Source of the DNA: RGIG5579 sp045590715
Lineage (GTDB): Bacteria; Bacillota; Clostridia; Oscillospirales; SIG627
NCBI GenBank assembly: GCA_045590715.1
Contig: JAZNRO010000090.1
Location: 1 to 17,151, forward strand
Length of the DNA: 17,151 nucleotides
Reading direction: 5' to 3'
The position numbers and the translations under genes were made by a program. Of the stretch, positions 1-6,125 are shown piece after piece. A model generated the notes under the pieces. That model saw nothing but the letters and a program-made list of their open reading frames with translations. It was not told the origin of the DNA and searched no databases. Every line of letters begins with the position of its first letter. Positions within the stretch are counted from its first letter, which is position 1.

Positions 1-1127
1 CCGTGCCAAACGGCACAGCTATACTGGGGCGTTACCCCCACAAACCAGTTACCGTCTTTGTCTTCACCGGTACCGGTCTTACCGAGAAGTTCCACTTCAT
101 CGGAAAACCAAGCTTTTTCACCGGTGCCGCCTACGGCTACCACCTGGGTCAAAAGCCGGTTCATCATATAAGCGGTGTCTTCCCGGATCACTTGTTTGCC
201 TTTGACATCTCTTTCATAATACAGACTTTCATCGACCGTTTTTATGGACGAGATAAGGCCCGGTTTGGTATAAACGCCCTTTTGAGAAAAGATGCGGTAG
301 AATCCTGCCATCTCCAAAGGGGTTACGCCTCCGTGAAGATATCCCATACCAATATTACCCAGGATCTCCTCTTCCCCTTCGATGGTCATTTTATTCTCTT
401 CGTAGGTAAGATCCATACCGAAGGAGTCTTTCAAAAACTTTAAAGAGTTTTTCACGCCAAGCTGATCCAGTGTGTAAATAGCGGCCGTATTCAGACTTTG
501 CTTTACACATTCCACCATGGTCGTACTCTTTCGGGTATAACCGGTACTGGGGTTTGTGGGCCAGTCTTTCATTTTTCCGTCTTCCCCGATGACCTGCTTA
601 AAGGGTTGATCGATGATATTGGTAGACCAGGAGATCAGTCCCTTATCCATACTGGGGGCATATACGGATAAAGGCTTAAAGGAAGATGCCGGCGCGTGAG
701 GGATCAAGGCATAATTTTCTTCCCCACCGCTATAGACGGCGCAGACCATTCCTTCTTCGTTCAATATAGAACAGCCGAATGGAAGACCGCTTTCCTTATA
801 ATTCTGATAAACGGTATCAATAGCGGTCATTGCCACCGGGTCAAGAGCGGTTTTCAAAACAAATTCCTGCTGGAAAAGAAATTTTTCCGCTTTTTCTCGG
901 CTTAAATGTTCTTTTTCCGTTACGATCTGTACCGCTTCTTCCAGTGCAAGAAGAACAAAATCGTAATATCTCTCATCAGAAAGACTTTTTTTGGAAAAGT
1001 TCATTTTGGATACCGAGGCGATTTCCTGCCCTTTGGCATCCAAAAGAGTAACGGATTTTTTAGGAGTGCAGGAAGAGAAGCTAAATATCAGAGAGGTCAA
1101 AAGTATAAGAGATAAAATCCTTTTCAT
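1..1127 (-). CDS. Penicillin-binding transpeptidase lipoprotein lacking GT51 (C-terminus cut by window edge)
   Basis: This is a D,D-transpeptidase predicted to act outside the membrane on peptidoglycan stem peptides. Read from the ATG at 1127, 375 residues are visible and the C-terminus is missing. Residues 1-20 form a lipoprotein signal peptide (MKR, a hydrophobic core, then SFSSC with Cys20). The serine-acylase motifs are all present: S148-x-x-K151 (SSFK), S211-L-N213 and K350-T-G (KTGTGED). Fold details such as EDTAYMMNRLL before KTG, and LKTALDP at 91-97 before the domain, resemble the transpeptidase half of class A PBPs. Only about 70 residues separate Cys20 from that linker, too few for a GT51 glycosyltransferase. 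The fragment LLDAKGQEIASVS (28-40) resembles the segment that normally precedes GT51. The start follows the upstream stop by one base, with GAGGAGAG as ribosome binding site. Transpeptidase assignment is firm; substrate and partner are inferred. Confidence 0.88.
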   Translation of the reverse strand, partial: MKRILSLILLTSLIFSFSSCTPKKSVTLLDAKGQEIASVSKMNFSKKSLSDERYYDFVLLALEEAVQIVTEKEHLSREKAEKFLFQQEFVLKTALDPVAMTAIDTVYQNYKESGLPFGCSILNEEGMVCAVYSGGEENYALIPHAPASSFKPLSVYAPSMDKGLISWSTNIIDQPFKQVIGEDGKMKDWPTNPSTGYTRKSTTMVECVKQSLNTAAIYTLDQLGVKNSLKFLKDSFGMDLTYEENKMTIEGEEEILGNIGMGYLHGGVTPLEMAGFYRIFSQKGVYTKPGLISSIKTVDESLYYERDVKGKQVIREDTAYMMNRLLTQVVAVGGTGEKAWFSDEVELLGKTGTGEDKDGNWFVGVTPQYSCAVWH

Positions 1128-1128
1128 A

Positions 1129-2817
1129 TCATCTCTCCTCCCCTAAAACTGCGTCCACGTCCTTCTGAAGGCTTTCCGTAAAGAACAGGTGAGGTTGTTT
1201 ATCTACCTTTGAGCCAAGATAGCTTACTTTTTCTTGTTGCTCTTCCATGACGCCAATCAAAGCAAGAAGCTCTTTCCGGCAATACTCTGCGCTGGCAGTG
1301 TCCCCGGCATTGCGATAAAGCTTAATGCCGTTTACCAGCATACTGCCGTATTCCCGGTACTCTGCGTGAGAGAAGGGCGCGACCTTTAGGCACTTGGTCT
1401 TATACTCGATGACCTTGGCAAAATCCCCTTTTTGATAAGCGGCTCTTGCCTTGGCGCTATAGGTAACGGCAACAAAGGAATTGCGCTTTAAGATCCGGTC
1501 GGCAATTTCCTCTGCTTCTGCAGGAGAATCCGTTTCCTTCATAAGTTCAATATCGGTGATGGTATTGGGATAGACGGCATTTGCCGCTTCGTTTAATTCA
1601 AAACGAATAAGAGCCTGGGCCGTTCCCATATACAGGCACAGGGCGATAGAAACGATAGCCGCGGTACCAAAAAAGATTTTGCTCTTTTTAAACTGAATCT
1701 CTTTTCCTCTTCCGGGATTTAAGAACAGAAGAAGTATCATGAAGATAGCCACGTACTGCAGGTCAAAATCAAAAGCGCAGTGGCAAAGAAGGGTCACAAG
1801 AACCAGTTTGTAACGGAAAGATACTTTTTTGTTAAAAAGCGTTTTTCCGATCACTGCTACAAAGAAGCCAAAAGGAACAACACCCACGTCAAGAAGCATC
1901 TGCAGAAAATCATTATGCAGAAACATTACCGAATAAACACCGGTCTGAATGCTTTGCTGGATAAAATAGTATCCCATATAGCCAATGCCAAGGGGATTTT
2001 TCAATACTACCGGCAAGGCATCCTGGGCGTAAAGCAGACGGCCTACGAAGGTGCTCTGATTTAAAGTAATGCGAACAAACCGATACAAAACGTCAAATCG
2101 ATCGGTAACAAGGCAATACAGAAGCACCAAAAGGGCCGCCAGACCCATAAGGATCAAAGTAACGCGGCGCACCGTCTTATTTCGATGGAAAACCAGGGCC
2201 GCTACGTTGGAAAGGGCCGCCAAAATGAAGACCGTACGGCTCCCGGTATAAAGAATACCGAAAAGCAAAATAAAAATACAAACGTAATCCCAAAAAAGGG
2301 GTTTTTCTTTCGTAAGGAGCAGAAGCTCTGCCACAAGAAGAAGACAGGCAAAGGTGTTAGGGTACTGGACAAAGCCGCTCAGTCTTCCGGCTACGGCAAA
2401 ATAAGGCTGAAGGACAGGGATCTGCATCAGACCGATAGAAATGAGAGTCATCACCGCTACCAGATAAGGCAAGCGAGAAAGGATCTCCTCTCCTCTTCCC
2501 TCCTCTTGCATCAAAAGAAGCAGAAACAACGGCAAGGGCAGAAATTTAAAAAAACCGAAAATGGCAGTACCGGAATCAATGGCCCACAAGGACGAAAGCG
2601 CATACCAGGAAACCAGAACCAGGGTGAAAATAAAGGTTAGATCCCAATGAATGAGGAGTTTTCCTTTCTTGCGGGAAATGAGAAAAAGACGAAGGAGAAG
2701 AGCAACAGAAAGAGCACAGGATAAATACACGTGAAAGATCCCTACGAAAAACAGCGCCCCATAGAGCGTCCATTCCGCAAAGGATATCCCTTTCAGCCCT
2801 TTCATAAGATCTGTCAT
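1129..2817 (-). CDS. O-antigen ligase/polymerase-like (Wzy_C) polytopic membrane protein with TPR-like tail
   Basis: This 562-residue membrane protein is of the O-antigen ligase/polymerase superfamily. Known members polymerise or transfer undecaprenyl-linked glycans on the outer face of the membrane. About eleven to twelve hydrophobic segments fill residues 15-405. A long extracytoplasmic stretch contains the family-typical region around SGFVQYPNTFACLL and a later LHNDFLQMLLDVGVVPF segment, the position of the usual catalytic-loop His. From about residue 430 to the end the protein is soluble, helical and TPR-like (ADRILKRNSF, ARAAYQKGDFAKVIEYKTKC), a common Firmicutes arrangement. The ATG at 2817 is preceded by GGGAGAG. 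The gene is first in an operon with the transpeptidase lipoprotein, one base apart. A promoter and a long leader lie upstream. The family is clear; the polymer made is unknown. Confidence 0.8.
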   Translation of the reverse strand: MTDLMKGLKGISFAEWTLYGALFFVGIFHVYLSCALSVALLLRLFLISRKKGKLLIHWDLTFIFTLVLVSWYALSSLWAIDSGTAIFGFFKFLPLPLFLLLLMQEEGRGEEILSRLPYLVAVMTLISIGLMQIPVLQPYFAVAGRLSGFVQYPNTFACLLLVAELLLLTKEKPLFWDYVCIFILLFGILYTGSRTVFILAALSNVAALVFHRNKTVRRVTLILMGLAALLVLLYCLVTDRFDVLYRFVRITLNQSTFVGRLLYAQDALPVVLKNPLGIGYMGYYFIQQSIQTGVYSVMFLHNDFLQMLLDVGVVPFGFFVAVIGKTLFNKKVSFRYKLVLVTLLCHCAFDFDLQYVAIFMILLLFLNPGRGKEIQFKKSKIFFGTAAIVSIALCLYMGTAQALIRFELNEAANAVYPNTITDIELMKETDSPAEAEEIADRILKRNSFVAVTYSAKARAAYQKGDFAKVIEYKTKCLKVAPFSHAEYREYGSMLVNGIKLYRNAGDTASAEYCRKELLALIGVMEEQQEKVSYLGSKVDKQPHLFFTESLQKDVDAVLGEER

Positions 2818-2847
2818 AACTCTCTCCCAAGCAGAATACCTCTTTTT

Positions 2848-2931
2848 TTGAAGGCAAATCTGCTATCAAAATTTACGTCTTCCGAGAACCTCTTTTCCCT
2901 CCCGATTTCGCCAGGGTAAAGCATGCCTCAA
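2848..2931 (-). ncRNA. Possible structured leader RNA of the Wzy-like/PBP operon
   Basis: The 5'-UTR of the operon is about 130 nt. A closing stem can be drawn between minus-strand TTGAGGCA (2931-2924) and TGCCTTCAA (2856-2848), eight pairs with one bulged U. Inside it, TTTACCCT (2920-2913) pairs with AGGGAAAA (2900-2893) with one mismatch, and CCTGG-CGAAA-TCGGG offers an alternative inner stem. The order GGCA, CGAAA, GATAGC, TTTGCC recalls cyclic-di-GMP-I (GEMM) riboswitches, but the invariant ACGCAAAGC core is absent. I cannot assign it to a class. Confidence 0.3.
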
Positions 2932-2954
2932 TTTTATCATATATACACACTACC

Positions 2955-2983
2955 AGTATACCGCAATAAAAATATAAAGTCAA
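2955..2983 (-). promoter_or_regulatory. Sigma-A promoter of the Wzy-like/PBP operon
   Basis: On the minus strand TTGACT (2983-2978) is followed by a 17-base spacer and TATACT (2960-2955). Transcription would begin near 2948, about 130 nt before the first start codon. It lies just beyond the terminator of the HD gene, so the operon has its own transcription start. Confidence 0.8.
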
Positions 2984-3054
2984 GGAAATTACCCCTTTTT
3001 TACCTATATAATATGCGCTTTTATTTTCCCGTTCTATTTTCCTTTTTCCCACAC

Positions 3055-3095
3055 AAAAAAGCACTCGGAAAACAAACATTTCCGGGTGCTTTTTT
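3055..3095 (-). terminator. Bidirectional terminator downstream of the HD hydrolase gene
   Basis: An 11-bp stem, GCACTCGGAAA (3061-3071) with TTTCCGGGTGC (3079-3089, one G-T pair), has a 7-nt loop and is flanked by A6 and T6. It can terminate in both directions, and it ends transcription from the HD gene whose stop is at 3113. Confidence 0.85.
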
Positions 3096-3112
3096 CTTTG
3101 AAAATATTGATT

Positions 3113-3541
3113 TTATTCTTGTAAGATCCGAATGGCTTCCTGATACTTTTCCCTTCTTTTCAGGGCTTTTTCATCTACCTTATCAAGTCTTGTGATATCG
3201 GAATTGTGATTTAAATCCGCAAGCTTTACCGCCCGGGCAATAGGGTTTTCTTTGATGGCGCGAACGTAGTCCATATACTCCACTTTGGGGTCATGAGTAA
3301 GGAGGGCAAGAGCTTCTATCACTCTGTCGCCAAAGCCCATTTTGGAAATCTTTTTTAAGGTATATCGGGTATCCTCTGCCACGTCGTGAAGCAGAGCTAC
3401 AATAACGGTTTCTTCCGTTTCCATTTGTTCTGCTAAATGGAAGGGGTGAAACACGTAAGGCATTCCGCTTTTATCTTTTTGATTTTTATGGGCCTTAAAG
3501 CAAAGCTTTAACGCTTTTTTCGTTTTCTCCGTATAGATCAT
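3113..3541 (-). CDS. Stand-alone HD-domain hydrolase of the SpoT/MESH1 (small alarmone hydrolase) type
   Basis: This 142-residue metal-dependent phosphohydrolase is a single HD domain resembling the (p)ppGpp hydrolase domain of Rel/SpoT. The ligand and catalytic pattern is complete: H32 (YVFHP), H52-D53 (LLHD), E56-D57 (VAEDT), then D109 and N113 (KLADLNHN), corresponding to the KLADRLHN motif of Rel enzymes. There is no synthetase, TGS or ACT domain, so it would act as hydrolase only. The ATG at 3541 is preferred because GAGGTGAG lies five to six bases upstream; an in-frame GTG at 3550 overlaps that site. The gene has its own terminator and is divergent from the 68-residue ORF. Activity on ppGpp is inferred; other nucleotide substrates are possible. 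Confidence 0.82.
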   Translation of the reverse strand: MIYTEKTKKALKLCFKAHKNQKDKSGMPYVFHPFHLAEQMETEETVIVALLHDVAEDTRYTLKKISKMGFGDRVIEALALLTHDPKVEYMDYVRAIKENPIARAVKLADLNHNSDITRLDKVDEKALKRREKYQEAIRILQE

Positions 3542-3559
3542 ACAACTCACCTCACTTTT

Positions 3560-3565
3560 ATTATA
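3560..3565 (-). promoter_or_regulatory. Candidate extended -10 promoter for the HD hydrolase
   Basis: Minus-strand TGTTATAAT gives a consensus TATAAT (3565-3560) with an extended TGn element. No good -35 is seen at 17 bases. The leader would be only about 12 nt. Confidence 0.45.
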
Positions 3566-3596
3566 ACAGTCTCGTCAAGTAGTTTCTCCCCTCTTC

Positions 3597-3625
3597 TTGA
3601 CAACGATGAGATTTTATGGTATCAT
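3597..3625 (+). promoter_or_regulatory. Sigma-A promoter for the 68-residue ORF
   Basis: TTGACA (3597-3602), a 17-base spacer and TATCAT (3620-3625) form a strong promoter. It is arranged back to back with the HD-gene promoter. The leader to the ATG at 3748 is about 115 nt and shows no convincing structure. Confidence 0.75.
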
Positions 3626-3747
3626 AATGCCACAAAAGCTTTGGCTTATTTTGCAATAATGGATTGAATTTCCCCGGGGAAATTCTACCCATTTGCAGGA
3701 TAGGCTTTTTTTGTTGCCTTCCTGACGATCGTTTAGGAGGAAAAACC

Positions 3748-3954
3748 ATGTACTACTATTCCGACCCCACCGCCGCAAAGGCCCTGGGAAACATCAACCG
3801 CGAATTTACCCGCCTTGAAAAAAAGGCAAAACGCCTGCGCCGTCTTCTGGAGGAAGGCAAGATCACCCAAAAGGTGATCGAAAAGGAACAGGCAAACTAC
3901 ACCGGCATCTACCGGCACGTTCTCAATAACGTGCTAGCAGAAAACCACAAGTAG
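3748..3954 (+). CDS. Small helical protein of unknown function (68 aa)
   Basis: I do not recognise this protein. It is 68 residues, very basic and predicted almost entirely helical, with a Lys/Arg-rich amphipathic stretch (REFTRLEKKAKRLRRLLEEG, 18-37) that could form a short coiled coil, and no signal peptide or membrane segment. It opens with an aromatic cluster (MYYYSDP). Coding potential is supported by a perfect TAGGAGG (3734-3740) seven bases before the ATG, a strong promoter 120 bases upstream, and a stable hairpin after the stop. Longer in-frame starts such as 3664 lack a ribosome binding site. A nucleic-acid or ribosome-associated role would be a guess from charge alone. Confidence 0.7.
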   Translation: MYYYSDPTAAKALGNINREFTRLEKKAKRLRRLLEEGKITQKVIEKEQANYTGIYRHVLNNVLAENHK

Positions 3955-3967
3955 AAAAGGCGCAAAA

Positions 3968-4003
3968 TCTCCCCGCCGAAATTGGCGGGGAGAACTTGTT
4001 TTC
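3968..4003 (+). terminator. Hairpin terminator after the 68-residue ORF
   Basis: A perfect 10-bp GC-rich stem, TCTCCCCGCC (3968-3977) with GGCGGGGAGA (3984-3993), has a 6-nt loop and is followed by ACTTGTTTTC. The U-tract is imperfect, so termination may be partial and allow read-through into azlC. Confidence 0.6.
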
Positions 4004-4024
4004 GGAGAAAAGATATGATATACT
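3996..4024 (+). promoter_or_regulatory. Candidate promoter for azlCD
   Basis: TTGTTT (3996-4001), a 17-base spacer and TATACT (4019-4024) lie just upstream of azlC. The -10 box overlaps the upstream in-frame ATG at 4015, which argues for the later azlC start at 4057. Confidence 0.5.
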
Positions 4025-4056
4025 CATTGACGGATTTTGTAAAAAACGAGGTTTTT

Positions 4057-4755
4057 ATGAAAAAGGCTTTTTCAAAAGGGATCGCAGACGGATTCCCCAT
4101 TGGTCTGGGTTATTTATCCGTTTCTTTTGGCTTTGGCATTTTGGCGGCGAATTCAAACATTTCCGCTTTCTATGCCTGGCTCATTTCCGCTACCAATCTG
4201 ACCTCTGCAGGTCAGGTAGCGGGAGTAGAGATCATCGCTTCTTGCGGCACTTTGATCGAAATGGCAATTACCCTTTTTATCATCAATTTGAGATATTCCC
4301 TGATGGGCTTTTCTCTAACCCAAAAGCTGGATGGCAGTTTCAGTACCGGCAAAAGGCTTCTCCTCTCCTTCGGCATTACCGACGAGATCTTTGCGGTAGC
4401 CGTTTCCCAAAAGGGTAAGATCTCTGCCTCTTATATGGCAGGTCTTATCGTTCTGCCCTTTTTAGGATGGACCGGCGGAACGCTATTGGGATCCATCGCA
4501 AGCCACCTGTTACCCGCATTTATCACCGGCGCTATGGGTATTTTGCTTTACGGAATGTTTATCGCTGTATTTGTTCCCCCGGCAAAAAAATTCAGACCCA
4601 TCCTGTTTGCGGTCCTCATTTCCGCAGGAGTAAGCGTTATTTTAAAATATCTACTGCCCTTTATCAGCAGTGGCTTTGCTATTATTATCAGTGCCCTTGT
4701 AGGATCCTGCCTTTGCGCTCTTTTATTCCCGATTCATGAGGAGGAAGAAGTATGA
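4057..4755 (+). CDS. azlC: AzlC family branched-chain amino acid exporter, large subunit
   Basis: AzlC is the large membrane subunit of the AzlCD (LIV-E family) exporter, which expels branched-chain amino acids and analogues such as azaleucine. The protein is 232 residues and very hydrophobic, with the family's N-terminal signature (KGIADGFPIGLGYLSVSFGF) at residues 6-25, the SATNLTSAGQ region, and the RYSLMGFSLTQKL block in the middle. The start at 4057 has GAGG five bases upstream and gives the normal family N-terminus. An in-frame ATG at 4015 also has a GGAG but overlaps the likely -10 box. The stop overlaps azlD by four bases (ATGA), so the two subunits are translationally coupled. No Lrp-type or AzlB regulator gene is adjacent. 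Confidence 0.92.
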   Translation: MKKAFSKGIADGFPIGLGYLSVSFGFGILAANSNISAFYAWLISATNLTSAGQVAGVEIIASCGTLIEMAITLFIINLRYSLMGFSLTQKLDGSFSTGKRLLLSFGITDEIFAVAVSQKGKISASYMAGLIVLPFLGWTGGTLLGSIASHLLPAFITGAMGILLYGMFIAVFVPPAKKFRPILFAVLISAGVSVILKYLLPFISSGFAIIISALVGSCLCALLFPIHEEEEV

Positions 4756-5051
4756 GCCTTGTCCTTTATATTGCCGTGATGGCAGGGGTCACGTATCTGG
4801 TACGAATGATCCCCTTTACCTTGTTTCGAAAACAGATCAAATCAAAATTTATTAGAAGCACGCTCTTCTATCTCCCCTATGCGGTGCTCAGCGCAATGAC
4901 CATTCCCGCTATTTTTTATTCCACGGGTAGCCTTCCCTCTGCAGTGGTGGGAACGGCAGTGGCCATCGCAGTAGCCTTTTTTGATAAGCCTCTTATCGTT
5001 GTGGCCATGGCCGCGGCCCTCTCTTCCTTGCTGACGGATCTTATCCTATAA
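4752..5051 (+). CDS. azlD: AzlD family branched-chain amino acid exporter, small subunit
   Basis: AzlD is the small partner subunit of the AzlCD exporter. It has 99 residues, usual for the family, with about four hydrophobic helices: residues 1-20, LFYLPYAVLSAMTIPAIF, a Val/Ala-rich helix near 65-75, and the C-terminal helix. The conserved motif YLVRMIPFTLF (15-25) is diagnostic. The ATG at 4752 overlaps the azlC stop, and gaggaggaag just upstream provides the ribosome binding site. Downstream lies a long non-coding region; the first strong plus-strand terminator is at 5439-5467, so the transcript may carry a structured 3' tail of about 400 nt. Confidence 0.92.
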   Translation: MSLVLYIAVMAGVTYLVRMIPFTLFRKQIKSKFIRSTLFYLPYAVLSAMTIPAIFYSTGSLPSAVVGTAVAIAVAFFDKPLIVVAMAAALSSLLTDLIL

Positions 5052-5286
5052 AACAAGAAAACACCCTGCCTTTAGCGTGTTATCCTTCACGGAGAACACG
5101 CAGTCAAATCCGTCTTTGACGGGAGAAATCCACCGACGGCGGATGAAATCGCTTTGCGATGAAATCCTGCTTCGCAGGGTGATAAATTAGACGGATTTGA
5201 TTTCATCCAGGGGCCTACCTTGGATTTCATCTGAACGAAGTGAAGATTTCATCGTTGCACGGCAACGATTTCATGAAAACGACAAA

Positions 5287-5330
5287 AAAGAGAGGACATT
5301 TCGGCTACAGAACCGATTTGTTCTCTCTTT
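5287..5330. repeat. Long imperfect hairpin in the azlD-ybjQ intergenic region
   Basis: AAAGAGAGGACA (5287-5298) pairs with TGTTCTCTCTTT (5319-5330), twelve pairs with one G-T. An inner TCGG/CCGA stem (5301-5304 with 5313-5316) extends it. It starts with A-rich sequence and ends TTTCTGTTTG, so it could also act as a weak terminator for azlCD. Confidence 0.6.
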
Positions 5331-5438
5331 CTGTTTGTTGTAAGAGCTTGGGCTTAGTCCATAAAATATTTGTCTTGACAAATGCGATGCTGGTTCTTAG
5401 TCCGATTTGAAAGAATTCTCAATTTTTCCGATAAGAAC

Positions 5439-5467
5439 AACACCCATTCTCGGCAGGGTGTTTTTTT
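5439..5467 (+). terminator. Terminator between azlCD and the convergent ybjQ operon
   Basis: AACACCC (5439-5445) pairs with GGGTGTT (5456-5462), a 7-bp stem with a 10-nt loop, followed by an unbroken T run to 5467. It is a good plus-strand terminator for azlCD. On the minus strand it belongs to the repeated 3'-UTR element described separately. Confidence 0.75.
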
Positions 5468-5536
5468 GCTTTATAAATCTAATTACTTTGATTCTTTGAT
5501 AGTTGTCTGTGGTTCAGACAGCAAAAGAAGAAATTA
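5439..5536 (-). repeat. 3'-UTR repeat, copy A (after ybjQ)
   Basis: This copy follows the ybjQ stop codon on the minus strand. It contains a short hairpin (TGTCTG with CAGACA, 5504-5520), then a 33-base A/T-rich block (5470-5502) matching 31 of 33 bases of copy B at 6170-6202, then a terminator-like stem containing CTGCCGA. The two copies are spaced exactly 700 bases apart in the core and flank the membrane-protein/ybjQ operon. Confidence 0.7.
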
Positions 5537-5851
5537 TTTATTCATGAATTTAACTGCTGTTCCGTACACAATCACCTCTGCAGCGCCCTGCATAACGGCA
5601 GAGGATGCATAGCGGATGTTAACAACCGCATCTGCACCTAATTCTTCTGCTTCCGCAACCATTCTTTTTGTTGCAAGTGCGCGTGCTTCATTCATCATTT
5701 CGTTGTAAGCTTTGAGTTCTCCACCAACCAGTGTTTTAAAACTCTGTGCGATGTCTTTGCCGATGTTCTTTGATTGAATCGTGCTTCCTTTTACCAACGA
5801 GAGAGTTTCCAATTCCTTGCCGCTGATAAAATCAGTATTTACTAATATCAT
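5534..5851 (-). CDS. YbjQ/UPF0145 family protein
   Basis: This 105-residue protein belongs to the YbjQ (UPF0145) family, described as a putative heavy-metal-binding domain that forms pentameric assemblies; its cellular role is unsettled. Family hallmarks are the central GG-x-x-x-AY (VGGELKAYNEMMNEAR), the ELGADAVVNIRY block and the C-terminal VYGTAVKF. It is soluble with no signal peptide. The ATG at 5851 is preferred over an in-frame GTG at 5860: the only Shine-Dalgarno-like stretch (AAAGG) sits eight bases before the ATG and overlaps the GTG. The start lies inside the 3' end of the upstream small membrane protein gene, so the two are probably translationally coupled. The stop is immediately followed by the repeated 3'-UTR element. 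Confidence 0.88.
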   Translation of the reverse strand: MILVNTDFISGKELETLSLVKGSTIQSKNIGKDIAQSFKTLVGGELKAYNEMMNEARALATKRMVAEAEELGADAVVNIRYASSAVMQGAAEVIVYGTAVKFMNK

Positions 5852-6071
5852 CTTCTTCACCTTTCTTTATTTCATTTATTCTTTCTATACAGACATAAAT
5901 CATAATCCCCGAAAAAACAAGCGGAATAACACCCAAAACATATTTCCAAAAACCGTCAAGTAGAGAAATCAAAACTCCGAAATACGCAATATAATACAGT
6001 GTCATAATGACTGTAATAATTATCGGGGCAATCATTTTCTTTTTATGAGAATTCAACTTTTGCACCACCAT
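5832..6071 (-). CDS. Small two-helix membrane protein, function unknown
   Basis: I do not recognise the family. It has 79 residues with two hydrophobic helices (about 13-37 and 42-63), a basic N-terminus (KLNSHKKK) and a short acidic tail (KKGEEDDISKY). It overlaps the ybjQ start by 20 bases and shares its promoter, so it may anchor or work with the YbjQ protein; that is inference. The start is uncertain. The ATG at 6071 lies only about ten bases after the predicted transcription start and has no Shine-Dalgarno. A TTG ten or more bases later, preceded by GGTGG, or the internal ATG at codon 13, are alternatives that keep both helices. The gene is A/T-rich by eye. Confidence 0.65.
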   Translation of the reverse strand: MVVQKLNSHKKKMIAPIIITVIMTLYYIAYFGVLISLLDGFWKYVLGVIPLVFSGIMIYVCIERINEIKKGEEDDISKY

Positions 6072-6087
6072 AAATTGATTTCAATTT
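6072..6087. promoter_or_regulatory. 16-bp palindrome over the transcription start (possible operator)
   Basis: AAATTGA-TT-TCAATTT is a perfect inverted repeat lying between the -10 box and the ATG at 6071, covering the predicted transcription start. The position suits a repressor operator for the membrane-protein/ybjQ operon. Confidence 0.4.
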
Positions 6088-6116
6088 ATTATATCATATA
6101 TTTGCCATAAACACAA
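6088..6116 (-). promoter_or_regulatory. Promoter of the membrane-protein/ybjQ operon
   Basis: Minus-strand TTGTGT (6116-6111), a 17-base spacer and TATAAT (6093-6088) with an extended TGa element just upstream. Transcription would start near 6081. Confidence 0.7.
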
Positions 6117-6125
6117 CACGTTCAA

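Larger units (their letters stand above)
5058..5467. repeat. Non-coding mosaic of short hairpins and GATTTCATC repeats
   Basis: No credible gene is seen in this 410-base stretch, but it is full of structure. GATGAAATC occurs at 5142 and 5158 and its reverse complement GATTTCATC at 5199, 5223 and 5245, with GATTTCATG at 5267. Small perfect hairpins sit between them: CCGTC-TTT-GACGG (5110-5122), ATCGC-TTT-GCGAT (5148-5160), CCTGC-TTC-GCAGG (5166-5178) and ATCGTTGC-ACG-GCAACGAT (5251-5269). A 12-bp inverted repeat (5104-5115 with 5189-5200) encloses the first half. A larger hairpin pairs 5287-5298 with 5319-5330. AAAACACCCTGCC at the left end (near 5058-5070) reappears inverted at the right end (near 5453-5465), like terminal inverted repeats. 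The pattern suggests a repeat element of the MITE or intergenic-palindrome type; copy number cannot be judged here. Confidence 0.6.

Noticed and set aside
2873..3079. 68-codon minus-strand frame upstream of the Wzy-like gene
   Set aside because: It overlaps the terminator and promoter, lacks a ribosome binding site and has no protein-family character.
3573..3578. TTGACG as the -35 box of the HD gene (minus strand)
   Set aside because: It is only seven bases from the TATAAT, far too close to act as its partner.
5058..5467. CRISPR array
   Set aside because: The repeated unit is only nine bases, alternates in orientation and has irregular spacing; no cas gene is near.
5382..5612. 76-codon plus-strand frame in the repeat region
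   Set aside because: It runs through a terminator and antisense into ybjQ, with no ribosome binding site.
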